DNA of 64,000 bases from Litoribacter ruber (GTDB taxonomy: Bacteria > Bacteroidota > Bacteroidia > Cytophagales > Cyclobacteriaceae). The notes below the pieces were generated by a model. The model was not told the DNA's origin. It saw only the letters and a list, made by a program, of their open reading frames with translations, and did not search any database. Position numbers and translations under genes: made by a program. Location of the stretch: NCBI RefSeq assembly GCF_018500185.1, contig NZ_JAHBGI010000004.1, positions 186,001 through 250,000 of the forward strand, in the 5' to 3' direction. Below, piece after piece: positions 15,836-26,682 of this stretch; within the stretch, counting starts at the first letter, position 1; the number at the start of each line of letters is the position of its first letter.

Positions 15836-17530
15836 ATGAACGATACCAGAATCAGAGGAGCGGAGATTGTAATCAAGTCTTTGGTGGCCGAAAAAGTGAC
15901 CACCTTGTTTGGATACCCAGGTGGGGCCATCATGCCGGTGTATGATGCCCTTTACGACTATATTGATCAAGTGGACCATGTGCTCACTCGACATGAGCAA
16001 GGCGCTATCCATGCCGCCCAAGGATTTGCCCGGGTTTCGGGGAAGGTGGGCGTATGCATGGTGACCTCGGGTCCTGGGGCAACCAACCTGATCACCGGCC
16101 TGGCCGATGCGCTCATAGACAGCACTCCTCTGGTATGCATCACCGGGCAGGTTGCGTCCCACCTACTGGGGACAGATGCTTTTCAGGAAACTGACGTGGT
16201 GGGGTTTTCCATGCCAGGCACCAAATGGAACATTCAGGTAAGAAGGGTGGAGGATATAGCACCTGCCATCAGTAAAGGCTTCCATATTGCCCGTTCGGGC
16301 AGGCCCGGCCCGGTGCTTATCGACATCACTAAAGATGCACAATTTGCCCTTGGGGAATTTACTTATGCCCCGACTTTTAGCGTGCGTTCATACAAACCTT
16401 ATCCTCCAGTAAATTCCAAAATGGTGGAAAAAGCCGCTGAATTGATCAACGGTGCAAAGAAACCATTTGTCCTATTCGGCCAAGGAGTACTGATGGCAAA
16501 GGCTGAAGAGGAATTGAGGGCCTTTTTGGAGAAAACGGGTATTCCCGCTGCATGCACCCTGCTGGGATCGGGGGCGTTTTCGGAGGACCATCCACTGTAT
16601 GTTGGAAAGCTTGGGATGCATGGAAACTATGCACCAAATATCCTGACCAATCAATGCGATGTGTTGATTGCTATCGGGATGAGATTTGATGACCGGGTGA
16701 CCGGCGATCTGTCCCGCTATGCCACCCAAGCCAAGGTGGTCCATTTGGAACTGGATCCTGTGGAGATAAACAAAAACGTGAAGGCTGATGCGCCTGTGTT
16801 GGGCAATTGCAAAGAAAGCCTTTCGCTTTTGATTGACCAGGTTCATCCCAGTTCGCACCATGAATGGCTAAATGAATTTAGGCAGCTGGAGCAGGAGGAA
16901 AAGGCCTCAGTAGTTGCCCGGGACCTTTCACCTACCAAAACCGGCCTTACCATGGGGGAGGTGATCCGATATGTGAATGAGTTCAAGGATGATGATGCTG
17001 TTTTGGTCACCGATGTAGGGCAGCACCAAATGATTGCCTGGAGGTATTTTGATTTCAAAAACAGCCGGACCCAAGTCACTTCTGGTGGGCTAGGTACGAT
17101 GGGATTCGGTCTTCCGGCCGCACTTGGTGCCCAATTGCACAATCCTTCAAGGCAAGTAATCTGTGTGGTCGGGGATGGAGGCATTCAAATGACTGTACAG
17201 GAATTGGGCACCATCATGCAGACCAAGGCGCCAGTTAAAATCATCCTGCTCAACAACAATTACCTGGGCATGGTGCGCCAATGGCAACAGATGTTCTTCG
17301 ATAAAAGGTACAGTTTCACGGAGCTTGAAAACCCAGATTTCATCAAAATCGCAGAGGCTTATAAAATTAAAAGTAGCAAAGTAGAGCAAAGGGAAGATTT
17401 GAGCGAAGCGGTAGCAGACATGTTTTTGCATGAAGGACCATATTTTCTCGAGGTAGTGGTGGCCAAAGAGGACAATGTCTTTCCAATGGTAGCCACCGGC
17501 TGTTCGGTAGACGAAATCAGGTTAAGCTAA
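15836..17530 (+). CDS. ilvB: Acetolactate synthase, large (catalytic) subunit
   Basis: A 564-residue thiamine-diphosphate enzyme that condenses pyruvate with pyruvate or 2-oxobutyrate. The N-terminal Pyr domain has FGYPGGAIMPVYDAL and the catalytic Glu in RHEQGAIHAAQG; the middle FAD-binding domain has RFDDRVTGDL; the C-terminal PP domain has the ThDP motif VVGDGGIQMTVQELGT...LLNNNYLGMVRQWQ. These features separate acetohydroxyacid synthase from other ThDP enzymes. It follows ilvD by 25 bases and precedes the regulatory subunit gene by 4 bases. Confidence 0.96.
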   Translation: MNDTRIRGAEIVIKSLVAEKVTTLFGYPGGAIMPVYDALYDYIDQVDHVLTRHEQGAIHAAQGFARVSGKVGVCMVTSGPGATNLITGLADALIDSTPLVCITGQVASHLLGTDAFQETDVVGFSMPGTKWNIQVRRVEDIAPAISKGFHIARSGRPGPVLIDITKDAQFALGEFTYAPTFSVRSYKPYPPVNSKMVEKAAELINGAKKPFVLFGQGVLMAKAEEELRAFLEKTGIPAACTLLGSGAFSEDHPLYVGKLGMHGNYAPNILTNQCDVLIAIGMRFDDRVTGDLSRYATQAKVVHLELDPVEINKNVKADAPVLGNCKESLSLLIDQVHPSSHHEWLNEFRQLEQEEKASVVARDLSPTKTGLTMGEVIRYVNEFKDDDAVLVTDVGQHQMIAWRYFDFKNSRTQVTSGGLGTMGFGLPAALGAQLHNPSRQVICVVGDGGIQMTVQELGTIMQTKAPVKIILLNNNYLGMVRQWQQMFFDKRYSFTELENPDFIKIAEAYKIKSSKVEQREDLSEAVADMFLHEGPYFLEVVVAKEDNVFPMVATGCSVDEIRLS

Positions 17531-17534
17531 GCGT

Positions 17535-18035
17535 ATGAAAAAATTCACCATTTCAGTATTCACCGAAAATTTCATCGGAATACTCAATCGCATCACCATC
17601 ATCTTTACCCGAAGGGGAGTCAATATCAACGGAATCACCGCCTCAGAAAGTAGGGAGGACGGTATTTATAGATTGACCATAGAGGTGACTAGTACTGATG
17701 AGCAGATCGTTCAGCTGGTCAATCAGATAGAAAGGATAATCGATGTAATCAAAGCATTTTATTACAAAGATGACCAGGTGGTTTTTCAAGAAATAGCACT
17801 TTATAAACTTCCAGTGAGCAGCCTGGATCCAGGCTTGGAAAAGGTGATCAGGCAGTACAATGCCCGCATCATTTCAGCTGAGAAGGACTTTGTGGTCATT
17901 GAAATGACCGGCCATAAGGAAGATACCCAGGAGCTGCTGGGCATATTAAAGAAATTCAACATCATGGAATTTGCACGCTCCGGAAGAGTAGCGGTGTCCA
18001 AACCCATGCAAACTTTAGATCAATATTTACAATAA
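17535..18035 (+). CDS. ilvN: Acetolactate synthase, small (regulatory) subunit
   Basis: A 166-residue regulatory subunit with an N-terminal ACT domain (ISVFTENFIGILNRITIIFTRRGVNINGITASES, residues about 6-40, containing the Gly/Asn residues that bind valine) and the C-terminal ALS_ss_C domain (from about RQYNARIISAEKDFVVIEMTG). It activates the catalytic subunit and confers feedback inhibition. The size matches the longer, two-domain IlvH type. It sits 4 bases after ilvB. Confidence 0.95.
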   Translation: MKKFTISVFTENFIGILNRITIIFTRRGVNINGITASESREDGIYRLTIEVTSTDEQIVQLVNQIERIIDVIKAFYYKDDQVVFQEIALYKLPVSSLDPGLEKVIRQYNARIISAEKDFVVIEMTGHKEDTQELLGILKKFNIMEFARSGRVAVSKPMQTLDQYLQ

Positions 18036-18051
18036 TCAAACCATCAAAACT

Positions 18052-19095
18052 ATGAAGCTTAAATTCGGAACAGTTGAAGAGAACGTAGTAACCAGAGAGG
18101 AATTTCCCCTGGAGAAAGCTAAGGAAACATTAAAGGATGAAGTAATCGCCGTATTGGGTTACGGGGTGCAGGGGCCAGGACAGGCCCTGAACCTAAAGGA
18201 TAATGGTTTTAATGTGATTGTTGGTCAAAGGAAAAATTCTAAAACCTGGGACAAGGCCGTGGAAGATGGTTGGGTGCCAGGGGAAACACTTTTTGAACTT
18301 GAAGAAGCTGCCCAGAGGGGCACAATCCTGCAATATTTGCTGTCTGATGCCGGACAGATCGCCCTTTGGCCTACGGTAAAGAATCACTTGACGTCTGGCA
18401 AAGCCCTTTATTTTTCTCACGGATTTGGGGTAACCTATAAAGACAAAACCGGAATCGTACCTCCTTCAGATGTGGATGTGATCCTAGTCGCACCTAAAGG
18501 GTCTGGCACATCGCTAAGGCGGATGTTTGTGGAAGGCCGGGGGTTGAATTCCTCTTATGCCATTTATCAAGATGCCACCGGCAAGGCCAAAGATCGTGTA
18601 GTCGCGCTAGGGATAGGAGTCGGCTCCGGCTACCTTTTCGAAACAGATTTCTACCGTGAGGTAACCTCTGATCTTACCGGAGAAAGAGGGACCTTGATGG
18701 GTGCCATCCAAGGGATCTTTGCTGCCCAATATGAAGTATTGCGCGCCAATGGTCACACTCCTTCAGAAGCCTTCAATGAAACCGTGGAGGAGTTAACTCA
18801 AAGTTTGATGCCTCTAGTCGCCGAAAATGGGATGGATTGGATGTATGCCAACTGTTCCACTACCGCACAAAGGGGTGCGTTGGATTGGTGGAAGCCATTT
18901 AGGGATGCGACCAAGCCGGTTTTTGAAGAACTGTATAGCAGTGTGAAAGAAGGAAAAGAGGCGGTGAAGTCGATTGATTCGAATAGTAAGGATGATTATA
19001 GAGCAAAATTGGAAGGAGAGCTTCAGGAATTGAGGGAGTCGGAGATGTGGCAAGCCGGGGCTGTCGTCCGTAAGTTAAGACCTGAAAACAACTGA
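18052..19095 (+). CDS. ilvC: Ketol-acid reductoisomerase (NADP+)
   Basis: A 347-residue enzyme that isomerises and reduces 2-acetolactate or 2-aceto-2-hydroxybutyrate. The Rossmann motif is [19 protein letters not shown] with [13 protein letters not shown] after the second strand; the Arg/Lys-Ser pattern suits NADPH. The metal and substrate site appears as [22 protein letters not shown] (the Asp and Glu residues) and further as [16 protein letters not shown]. It starts 16 bases after ilvN and is 4 bases before leuA. Confidence 0.96.
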   Translation: MKLKFGTVEENVVTREEFPLEKAKETLKDEVIAVLGYGVQGPGQALNLKDNGFNVIVGQRKNSKTWDKAVEDGWVPGETLFELEEAAQRGTILQYLLSDAGQIALWPTVKNHLTSGKALYFSHGFGVTYKDKTGIVPPSDVDVILVAPKGSGTSLRRMFVEGRGLNSSYAIYQDATGKAKDRVVALGIGVGSGYLFETDFYREVTSDLTGERGTLMGAIQGIFAAQYEVLRANGHTPSEAFNETVEELTQSLMPLVAENGMDWMYANCSTTAQRGALDWWKPFRDATKPVFEELYSSVKEGKEAVKSIDSNSKDDYRAKLEGELQELRESEMWQAGAVVRKLRPENN

Positions 19096-19099
19096 TACC

Positions 19100-20605
19100 A
19101 TGGAGAAATTATGGATTTTTGACACCACCTTAAGAGACGGGGAGCAAGTTCCCGGCTGCCAGTTGAACACCCGCGAAAAAATCGTGGTGGCCCAGGCATT
19201 GGAGTCTTTGGGAGTGGATGTGATTGAGGCTGGATTCCCCATTTCCAGCCCGGGAGATTTTAATTCTGTTGTGGAAATTTCCAAAGCGGTGAGCAATCCC
19301 ATTATCTGCGCCCTTTCCAGAGCGGTAGAAAAGGATATCGAAGTCGCCGCGGATGCGTTGAAATATGCCAAAAAAGCCAGGATTCACACCGGGATAGGGG
19401 TTTCTCCTTATCATATCCACCACAAGTTGAGGTCTACCCCTGAGGCTGTTATTGAAAGAGCTGTGCAGGCAGTCAAATTTGCCAAGCGATATGTGGAGGA
19501 TGTGGAGTTTTATGCAGAAGATGCAGGCCGATCCGAAAATGAATACCTGGCCAGGATCGTGGAGGCGGCCATCAAGGCTGGCGCCACAGTGGTCAACATT
19601 CCCGACACCACCGGATATTGCCTTCCTGAGCAATATGCAGATAAGATCAGGTTTCTGAAAGAAAACGTACGCAACATAGACCAAGCCATCATCGCCACGC
19701 ATTGCCACAATGATTTGGGGATGGCCACTGCCAATACCATCGCAGGTGTGCAGCACGGCGCAAGGCAGGTGGAAGTGACAATGAACGGCATCGGGGAGCG
19801 GGCCGGCAACACCAGTCTAGAGGAAGTGGTGATGGCCATCAAGTGTCACCAATCCATTCCCGTACAAACTAGCATTCAAACACCCAAGATTTATGAAACC
19901 AGCCGCTTGGTTTCCAAACTGATGAACATGCCAGTTCAGCCCAATAAGGCAATTGTGGGAAGAAATGCTTTTGCCCATTCCTCGGGAATCCATCAGGATG
20001 GTGTGTTGAAACACCGTGAGAACTATGAAATAATGGATCCCCAAGAAGTTGGGGTGGAGGAGTCCTCCATCGTTTTGACTGCACGGAGCGGCAGAGCAGC
20101 ATTGAAACATCACCTGGAGCTTCTTGGTTTTATCTGTGAAGGGGAGAAGCTGGAGAAAATCTATCAGGACTTCCTCCAGTTGGCTGACGTGAAAAGAGAT
20201 ATAGGCCGAAAAGACCTCTACCAATTGCTAGGTGAGTATGTGGATGAGTCAGGCTTTGTGGAACTGGGCAAAGTCAGTTATGAATACGGCACCACCGTCA
20301 ATTCAAAAGTTGAGCTAAAGGTCGGAGATAAGTCCACGGTGGCAACTGCTGAAGGAAACGGACCGGTGGATGCAGTCATTAAGGCCATTAAGCAGCATGT
20401 TGACCAAGAAGTGGAGCTGGATGAATTTCTGATCCAATCCATGGCCAAAGGGAGCGATGATGTATGCAAGGTGCATATGCGCCTGATGTGTGAGAAGAAG
20501 CCCTATCATGGATTTTCCTCGCATACGGATATAGTCATTGCCTCGGCCCAGGCATTTGTGGATGCCCTAAACAAATTACCCGTCAAACAACAAGTGACCC
20601 TTTAA
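19100..20605 (+). CDS. leuA: 2-isopropylmalate synthase
   Basis: A 501-residue DRE-TIM enzyme that condenses acetyl-CoA with 2-oxoisovalerate, the first committed step to leucine. The DRE motif is [16 protein letters not shown], the metal-binding HxH lies in [15 protein letters not shown], and [18 protein letters not shown] is the second signature. The C-terminal about 120 residues form the leucine-binding LeuA_dimer regulatory domain. The gene lies 4 bases after ilvC and 3 bases before leuC. A second IPMS-family gene is found later in the operon. Confidence 0.95.
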   Translation: MEKLWIFDTTLRDGEQVPGCQLNTREKIVVAQALESLGVDVIEAGFPISSPGDFNSVVEISKAVSNPIICALSRAVEKDIEVAADALKYAKKARIHTGIGVSPYHIHHKLRSTPEAVIERAVQAVKFAKRYVEDVEFYAEDAGRSENEYLARIVEAAIKAGATVVNIPDTTGYCLPEQYADKIRFLKENVRNIDQAIIATHCHNDLGMATANTIAGVQHGARQVEVTMNGIGERAGNTSLEEVVMAIKCHQSIPVQTSIQTPKIYETSRLVSKLMNMPVQPNKAIVGRNAFAHSSGIHQDGVLKHRENYEIMDPQEVGVEESSIVLTARSGRAALKHHLELLGFICEGEKLEKIYQDFLQLADVKRDIGRKDLYQLLGEYVDESGFVELGKVSYEYGTTVNSKVELKVGDKSTVATAEGNGPVDAVIKAIKQHVDQEVELDEFLIQSMAKGSDDVCKVHMRLMCEKKPYHGFSSHTDIVIASAQAFVDALNKLPVKQQVTL

Positions 20606-20608
20606 ATT

Positions 20609-22030
20609 ATGGAAAAAAAGACATTGTTCGATAAAATATGGGATGCCCATGTGGTGAAATCCGTGGAAAAAGGCCCGGACGTCCTGTTTATTGACAAGCA
20701 TTTTATACACGAAGTCACCAGTCCGGTAGCTTTTCTGAATTTGGAGAAAAGAGGAAATTCGGTGCTTTTTCCTGAAAGGACCATTGCCACTCCGGATCAC
20801 AATGTGCCTACCGAAGGGCAGGAGCAAACTATCAAGGACAAACTTTCCAGGATGCAGGTGGAAAGGCTCAGGGAAAACTGCCGGAAATATGGAATTGAAC
20901 TCCATGACCTCGGTTCTGAGCACCACGGAATTGTCCATGTGATCGGACCCGAATTGGGTGTGACGCAACCAGGGATGACGATCGTTTGCGGTGATAGTCA
21001 CACTTCCACGCATGGGGCTTTCGGCGCCATTGCTTTTGGGATTGGGACCAGTGAAGTGGAGATGGTTTTTGCCAGCCAATGCATCATGCAGGCAAAGCCC
21101 AAGAAGATGCGGATCACCATTGATGGAGAACTTGGTGAAGGCGTTACATCCAAGGATATCATACTTTATGTGATTTCCAAAATCTCAGCCAGTGGCGGTA
21201 CGGGGTATTTTCTGGAATACGCCGGTTCGGCCATTACTTCCCTGAGCATGGAAGCCCGCATGACCATCTGCAACATGAGTATAGAAATGGGCGCCAGAGG
21301 CGGCTTGATCGCTCCCGACGAAACCACCTTTGCCTATTTGAAAGGAAAGAAATATTCCCCTTCGGGAAAAGCTTGGGATGATGCCGTGGCTTATTGGAAA
21401 AGCCTCAAAACTGACGAAGGAGCGGATTTTGAAGTGGAGCACCATTTTGATGCTGCAGATATAGAACCGATGATTACCTACGGCACCAATCCGGGAATGG
21501 GCATCAAGATCAAAGAAAACATACCAACTGGGGCTGACCTGTTGGGCAGCAATAAGAAATCCTATCAGCAGGCTTTGGATTACATGGGCTTTCAAGCGGG
21601 AGAACCGATCAAAGGTAAGAAAGTCGACTATGTCTTTGTGGGTAGCTGTACCAATGGGCGGATTGAGGATATTCGTGCCGTGGCCAATTTTGTCAAAGGA
21701 AAACAAAAAGCTGAAAACATCACTGCTTGGATAGTGCCTGGCTCCAAGGAGGTTGAAAAACTGGCCCATGAGGAGGGCTTGGTTGATATTCTCAAGGCCG
21801 CAGGTTTTGAATTGAGGCAACCTGGTTGCTCGGCTTGTCTGGCTATGAATGATGACAAGATTCCTGCTGGAAAATACGCCGTTTCTACCTCAAACCGGAA
21901 TTTTGAAGGTAGGCAGGGGCCCGGTGCCAGGACTCTGCTGGCCAGTCCGCTCACTGTGGCGGCAGTAGCGATCACCGGCGTGATTACCGATCCGAGAGAA
22001 TTGGCCGTGGCGGATTATGCCGGGGTTTGA
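20609..22030 (+). CDS. leuC: 3-isopropylmalate dehydratase, large subunit
   Basis: A 473-residue aconitase-family protein. Expected motifs are present: [13 protein letters not shown] at the start, [54 protein letters not shown] with one cluster cysteine, and [13 protein letters not shown] with the other two cysteines of the 4Fe-4S cluster. With LeuD it isomerises 2- to 3-isopropylmalate; it may also serve citramalate if the second IPMS paralogue makes it. It lies 3 bases after leuA. Confidence 0.96.
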   Translation: MEKKTLFDKIWDAHVVKSVEKGPDVLFIDKHFIHEVTSPVAFLNLEKRGNSVLFPERTIATPDHNVPTEGQEQTIKDKLSRMQVERLRENCRKYGIELHDLGSEHHGIVHVIGPELGVTQPGMTIVCGDSHTSTHGAFGAIAFGIGTSEVEMVFASQCIMQAKPKKMRITIDGELGEGVTSKDIILYVISKISASGGTGYFLEYAGSAITSLSMEARMTICNMSIEMGARGGLIAPDETTFAYLKGKKYSPSGKAWDDAVAYWKSLKTDEGADFEVEHHFDAADIEPMITYGTNPGMGIKIKENIPTGADLLGSNKKSYQQALDYMGFQAGEPIKGKKVDYVFVGSCTNGRIEDIRAVANFVKGKQKAENITAWIVPGSKEVEKLAHEEGLVDILKAAGFELRQPGCSACLAMNDDKIPAGKYAVSTSNRNFEGRQGPGARTLLASPLTVAAVAITGVITDPRELAVADYAGV

Positions 22031-22056
22031 TGTTTGAGTTCTAAAATTTAATTAAG

Positions 22057-22647
22057 ATGGCTTACGATAAATTTAATGTGCTTTCCAGTACGGTGGTCCC
22101 ACTTCCTACAGAAAACGTGGATACAGACCAGATAATACCCGCCCGATTCCTAAAGGCTACCGAAAGGGAAGGTTTTGGGGATAATCTCTTTAGGGATTGG
22201 CGTTACGATTCGGAAGGGCAACCCAAGAAAGGTTTTGTGCTAAATGACCCCACCTACCAGGGCAAAATACTGGTTGCTGGGAAAAACTTCGGTTCGGGCT
22301 CCAGCCGTGAGCATGCCGCATGGGCCATATATGACTATGGGTTCAGGTGTGTGGTCTCCAGTTTCTTTGCCGATATTTTTAAAAACAACGCTTTGAATGT
22401 GGGGATTTTGCCGGTGACGGTGAGCCCGGAGTTTTTGGACGAAATCTTCGAGGCGGTTGAAAAAGACCCGAATACAAATCTTGAGGTAGATCTAAAGCGG
22501 CAGACGATTACCCTACTTGCGACCGGAAAAAGCGAATCTTTTGACATCAATCCCTATAAGAAAGCCAATATGCAAAATGGGTTTGATGACATTGATTACC
22601 TGCTCAATTTGAAGGAGGAGATAGTGGATTTTGAAAAAAGCAGGTAA
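22057..22647 (+). CDS. leuD: 3-isopropylmalate dehydratase, small subunit
   Basis: A 196-residue swivelling-domain protein that completes LeuC. Landmarks: [68 protein letters not shown]. The GSSREHA loop contains the substrate-binding Ser and Arg. It starts 26 bases after leuC. The 112-base gap to the next gene contains a partial copy of the CCGCAGAG repeat and a small hairpin. Confidence 0.96.
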   Translation: MAYDKFNVLSSTVVPLPTENVDTDQIIPARFLKATEREGFGDNLFRDWRYDSEGQPKKGFVLNDPTYQGKILVAGKNFGSGSSREHAAWAIYDYGFRCVVSSFFADIFKNNALNVGILPVTVSPEFLDEIFEAVEKDPNTNLEVDLKRQTITLLATGKSESFDINPYKKANMQNGFDDIDYLLNLKEEIVDFEKSR

Positions 22648-22653
22648 AAATTA

Positions 22654-22737
22654 AACCGCAGAGACGCAAAGGGGACAGAGTTTTAGCCTTTTGCTAAGCA
22701 CTCTCTGAGACTCCCGATTCGCTTTCGCTTTTCGGGA
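22654..22737. repeat. Partial CCGCAGAG repeat with adjoining hairpin
   Basis: AACCGCAGAGACGCAAAGGGG at 22654 matches the left arm of the inverted-repeat element at 7450 with few changes. It is followed by CTCTCTGAGA (22701) in place of a full right arm, and then a small hairpin TCCCGA (22712-22717)/TCGGGA (22732-22737). It interrupts the operon between leuD and the next gene. Confidence 0.55.
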
Positions 22738-22759
22738 CTGGTTCTTTGGTAATTATATT

Positions 22760-24343
22760 ATGGCAGTTAACAACAAAATAGAGATCATGGATACGACACT
22801 GAGGGATGGTGAACAGACCTCAGGGGTATCTTTTCTACCTGCTGAAAAGCTCCAGGTTGCCAAGTTGCTACTGGAGGAGCTGCAGGTAGATAGGATAGAA
22901 GTGGCCTCTGCCCGTGTGTCAGACGGGGAGCTGGAGGGAGTGCGCAAAATCACCTCCTGGGCAGCAGATAAAGGTTTGTTGGACAAAGTGGAGGTGCTTG
23001 GCTTTGTGGACACGCCTGTCTCCGTAGACTGGATAGCCTCGGCGGGTGCCAAAGTAATCAACCTCCTCACCAAGGGTTCTCTCAATCATCTTGAGCACCA
23101 GCTTAAAAAAACGCCTGGCGAACATTTTGAGGAAATCAGGGAAGTCGTGAATTATGCTATCCAGAAAGGGTTAGCGGTTAATGTCTATCTTGAAGACTGG
23201 AGCAATGGGATGCGAAATTCCAAGAGCTACACCTTAGGGTTGATTGATTTTCTTCTGGGTTTACCTGTCAAAAGAATCATGCTTCCAGATACCTTAGGCC
23301 TTTTGGAGCCGAAAGAGGTGAGGACTTTTATAGGCCAGCTGACTAGAAAGTATCCTGAAGCCCACTTTGATTTTCATGCACATAACGATTATGACCTTGC
23401 AGTAGCCAATACGCTGGATGCGGTGAGGTCAGGCGCCAAGGGAATTCACACCACTGTAAACGGCTTGGGTGAAAGGGCAGGGAACACACCTTTGGAAAGT
23501 ATAGTGGCTGCCCTGAATGATTTCGGCCAACATAAGTTGACTGTTGAGGAGAAGAAAATATACAGGGTCAGCAAGTTGGTGGAACAATTTGCCGGTTTGC
23601 GGATCCCCGTGAACAAGCCGGTGGTTGGGGAGAATGTGTTTACCCAAACGGCGGGGATCCATGCTGATGGGGACCAAAAGAGGAACCTGTATTTCAGCGA
23701 CCTGCTGCCGGAAAGATTTGGGAGAACCAGAAAATATGCCCTTGGCAAGACCTCGGGAAAGGCCAATATCCTGAAAAACATTAGTGAGCTTGGCATTTCC
23801 TTGAATCCTGTTGAGCTTAAAAAGGTCACCCAAAAGGTAATCGAGCTTGGCGATCAGAAGGAAAAGATTACCCCGGAGGATTTGCCTTATATCATTTCGG
23901 ATGTTTTGCAGCAGGAGTCCATTCGGCATGACATCAAGATTGAAGGGTATCACATGACGCATTCAAAAGACCTTAAGCCTACTGTGCAGCTTAAATTGAA
24001 CATTTACGGAAAGTATTACGAAAGTTATGCTTCAGGAATAGGGCAGTATGATTCCTTCATGAAAGCGCTGAAGAAAATCTACAAATCCTTGGGCAAAGAG
24101 CTGCCCAAACTGACGGACTTTCATGTTACTATCCCCCCTGGGGGAAGAACTGACGCGTTGGTGGAAACTGTCATTACCTGGCAGACGCATAAAATATTCA
24201 AAACAAAAGGACTGGACGGGGACCAAACCGTGGCCGCTATGAAAGCAACCGAAAAGATGCTGAACATATTGGAGCAGTTGGGATCCGAAAACAATAAAAA
24301 CGACATTAAAGATGGAATTGAAAATAGCCTTATTGCCAGGTGA
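22760..24343 (+). CDS. IPMS-family synthase, possible citramalate synthase
   Basis: A 527-residue DRE-TIM acyltransferase paralogous to LeuA but clearly diverged. It has [38 protein letters not shown] with the metal His pair, and [18 protein letters not shown], and a C-terminal LeuA_dimer-like regulatory domain with [20 protein letters not shown] and ITWQTH. In Bacteroidota such second copies in the ilv-leu operon are annotated variously as 2-isopropylmalate, homocitrate or citramalate synthase. I prefer (R)-citramalate synthase, because it would use LeuCD and LeuB, lies between leuD and leuB, and no threonine deaminase gene is in the operon. Its last 32 bases overlap the start of leuB in another frame. 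Confidence 0.75.
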   Translation: MAVNNKIEIMDTTLRDGEQTSGVSFLPAEKLQVAKLLLEELQVDRIEVASARVSDGELEGVRKITSWAADKGLLDKVEVLGFVDTPVSVDWIASAGAKVINLLTKGSLNHLEHQLKKTPGEHFEEIREVVNYAIQKGLAVNVYLEDWSNGMRNSKSYTLGLIDFLLGLPVKRIMLPDTLGLLEPKEVRTFIGQLTRKYPEAHFDFHAHNDYDLAVANTLDAVRSGAKGIHTTVNGLGERAGNTPLESIVAALNDFGQHKLTVEEKKIYRVSKLVEQFAGLRIPVNKPVVGENVFTQTAGIHADGDQKRNLYFSDLLPERFGRTRKYALGKTSGKANILKNISELGISLNPVELKKVTQKVIELGDQKEKITPEDLPYIISDVLQQESIRHDIKIEGYHMTHSKDLKPTVQLKLNIYGKYYESYASGIGQYDSFMKALKKIYKSLGKELPKLTDFHVTIPPGGRTDALVETVITWQTHKIFKTKGLDGDQTVAAMKATEKMLNILEQLGSENNKNDIKDGIENSLIAR

Positions 24344-25391
24344 TGGCATAGGTCCGGAGGTGATGGACCAAGCAGTAAAAGTTGTCAATGCAGTTGCGGA
24401 GCGGTTTGGGCATAAGATTACCTATCAAGAGGCCAAAGTGGGAGCTGCGGCCATAGATGCCACTGGCCTGCCTTACCCCGATGAAACCCATCAAGTATGC
24501 CTAGATGCTGACGCAATTCTATTTGGCGCCATCGGTGACCCGAGATATGATAATGACCCAAAAGCAAAGGTAAGACCCGAGCAGGGACTCCTGCTGATGA
24601 GGAAAAAGCTTGGCCTTTTTTCCAATGTGAGGCCTACTTTCACCTTTCCATCCCTTTTGCAAAAATCACCGCTGAAGCAGGAAAGAATTGAGGGGACTGA
24701 TTTGGTGTTCCTGAGAGAGCTCACCGGTGGGATATACTTTGGGGAGCCCCGAGGCCGAAACGAGCAGGGTACTGTGGCTTTTGACAGCTGCGTGTATTCC
24801 GTGGAGGAAATTGAGCGGCTCGCCAGGATGGGGTTTGAGTTTGCCCAGAAAAGGAGAAAACTGCTCACATGCGTGGACAAGGCCAATGTCCTGGCCACTT
24901 CCAGGTTGTGGAGGGAGACCGTCCAACGCTTGGCTCCGGAATACCCTGATGTGAAGGTGGAATATGAGTTCGTAGACGCCGTGGCCATGCGTTTGGTGCA
25001 ATGGCCAAAGGCTTATGATGTGCTAATTACCGAAAACCTGTTCGGGGATATCCTGACCGATGAGGCTTCCGTGATCAGCGGTTCTATGGGGTTGATGCCT
25101 TCGGCTTCATTGGGGACCGAAAACAAACTCTTCGAACCCATCCACGGCTCCTATCCCCAGGCAGCCGGGAAAAACATTGCCAACCCCTTGGCCATGGTGC
25201 TGTCCGCAGCGATGATGTTTGAATATGCCTTTGATCTGAAGGAAGAGGCGCAAGTGGTCAGTGATGCGGTGAATGCATCTTTGGAGGAAGGTTTTGTGAC
25301 CGAGGATATTGCGGATGATGGGAATTCCCACGGAACCTCCGAAGTGGGCGACTGGCTTGCCGCGAGAGTCCTGCAAAAAACAGAAGCATAA
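24312..25391 (+). CDS. leuB: 3-isopropylmalate dehydrogenase
   Basis: A 359-residue beta-decarboxylating dehydrogenase that oxidises 3-isopropylmalate with NAD. Landmarks: [40 protein letters not shown] with substrate arginines, [62 protein letters not shown] with the metal Asp residues, and the NAD-binding [18 protein letters not shown]. The start ATG overlaps the preceding gene by 32 bases, so coupling is likely. A strong terminator follows 5 bases after the stop. Confidence 0.96.
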   Translation: MELKIALLPGDGIGPEVMDQAVKVVNAVAERFGHKITYQEAKVGAAAIDATGLPYPDETHQVCLDADAILFGAIGDPRYDNDPKAKVRPEQGLLLMRKKLGLFSNVRPTFTFPSLLQKSPLKQERIEGTDLVFLRELTGGIYFGEPRGRNEQGTVAFDSCVYSVEEIERLARMGFEFAQKRRKLLTCVDKANVLATSRLWRETVQRLAPEYPDVKVEYEFVDAVAMRLVQWPKAYDVLITENLFGDILTDEASVISGSMGLMPSASLGTENKLFEPIHGSYPQAAGKNIANPLAMVLSAAMMFEYAFDLKEEAQVVSDAVNASLEEGFVTEDIADDGNSHGTSEVGDWLAARVLQKTEA

Positions 25392-25395
25392 AAAG

Positions 25396-25424
25396 AAAAG
25401 GGGGAGCCATAGGCTCCCCCTTTT
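25396..25424 (+). terminator. Terminator of the ilv-leu operon
   Basis: AAAAGGGGGAGCC (25396-25408), loop ATA, and GGCTCCCCCTTTT (25412-25424) form a perfect 13-bp stem with flanking A and T tracts, so it may work on both strands. It closes the operon directly after leuB and also lies downstream of the convergent lipoprotein gene. Confidence 0.85.
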
Positions 25425-25476
25425 GATATGGATAATTGCAGTTTACTCGATAAAGTTTTAAATGTTTTGCTCTAAA

Positions 25477-26457
25477 TTATTCATCATTATCATTTTCACA
25501 ATCAAAAACAGTAACTTCAGCGTGTAAGCCTATACGAAGAACAGGTTTTCCACTAATTTTCTTATCCACCTCAAATGAAATTTCCTTTGGATTGTCATTC
25601 GGAACCTTTGTCCAGCCTCTAAAGCCTCTTACATCACCGACTTTTAAGTCTTCACTTGTAAATAAACGATATTTAAAGTCTCCTCCTGATTCTTCATTAA
25701 AAATCGCGTTATCAGATAGTTTTACCGTTACCAAAATTTTAGAAGAGTTAGGGATATCATCAAAAGAAACTGTACCAATTGGCTGGTGATTTCTGCCATA
25801 TACTAACTTAACTTCTTCCCCCTTAAACTTAGAATGTAGGAACCAATTATTATTGCCTTTATAAGGATCACCTGAACCTGTGGCAGACTCTCCTGATCCT
25901 TCGCAAGGTGGTTCATCTTCACAAGGAACAAAATTGTAACATATAGTTAAGTTACTAAGACCAGCCATTTTACCACCGTCATTATTGGGTGGATAAAAGC
26001 CAGAACCTTCATTGCCTGCAAAAAGAAATACATTGGCTGGGTTACTACCTCCTTTTACAATAATTGCAACATCACCTAAGCATTCCTCTCCGAGATACCT
26101 ATAACTAACTATCTTGCCTTCACAGACTTCAATTTCAAATCCTTGTTTTTCAAAGTCAGATTTAAAATTGGGGTTAATAATTTCAATACCATTAACCTTA
26201 ATCATATAATCAATCTTTCCCGTGGACTCTTCATAATCATCAGAACAGGCAACATTACCTCCACCTCCTTGTCCTGGAGGGAAATTTTCTCCAAATTCTG
26301 GGTCAGAGATTAATTCGCAGGATTCGAATCCGGTCCTCAACGCATCATCCCCCTCCATCTGAAAGGGCTCTAAATGGCTACATGAAAAGAGTAGCACAGC
26401 GGACACTAGGGCCAGAACCTGGTTCTGCCACCTAGTAAATTTGGTTGTGTGTTTCAT
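25477..26457 (-). CDS. Hypothetical lipoprotein
   Basis: A 326-residue protein I do not recognise. The N-terminus has a signal peptide with a lipobox LFSC (cysteine at about residue 26), preceded by VLALVSAVL, so it should be an outer-membrane or surface lipoprotein. Behind it there is a Gly-rich stretch (GQGGGGN), several paired cysteines (CEGK, EECLGD, ICYN, PCEDEPPCEGSG) and mostly beta-type sequence ending in a very acidic tail, DCENDNDE. The gene is more AT-rich than its neighbours and faces the ilv-leu operon. The 225 bases upstream before truA are AT-rich and hold no gene. A ligand or partner cannot be guessed. Confidence 0.7.
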   Translation of the reverse strand: MKHTTKFTRWQNQVLALVSAVLLFSCSHLEPFQMEGDDALRTGFESCELISDPEFGENFPPGQGGGGNVACSDDYEESTGKIDYMIKVNGIEIINPNFKSDFEKQGFEIEVCEGKIVSYRYLGEECLGDVAIIVKGGSNPANVFLFAGNEGSGFYPPNNDGGKMAGLSNLTICYNFVPCEDEPPCEGSGESATGSGDPYKGNNNWFLHSKFKGEEVKLVYGRNHQPIGTVSFDDIPNSSKILVTVKLSDNAIFNEESGGDFKYRLFTSEDLKVGDVRGFRGWTKVPNDNPKEISFEVDKKISGKPVLRIGLHAEVTVFDCENDNDE

Positions 26458-26682
26458 AAAAATTGTTAATTGCAGTTATGTAAATTTAAGTTAAAATGCA
26501 TTTCACACCAAATAAAATGTATAAAAAATTCTGTATGTTAAAATTATATATTACCTATTTATGTATATTAAAACTATTGTAAAATCTGCTTTGATTGATT
26601 TTTTTCGTGTTTTGCCGTTCCGCCTTAGTATTTTTCCGCTGAAAATAGGACTGCACTTTTATTAAAATCTTACCTTTATCCC

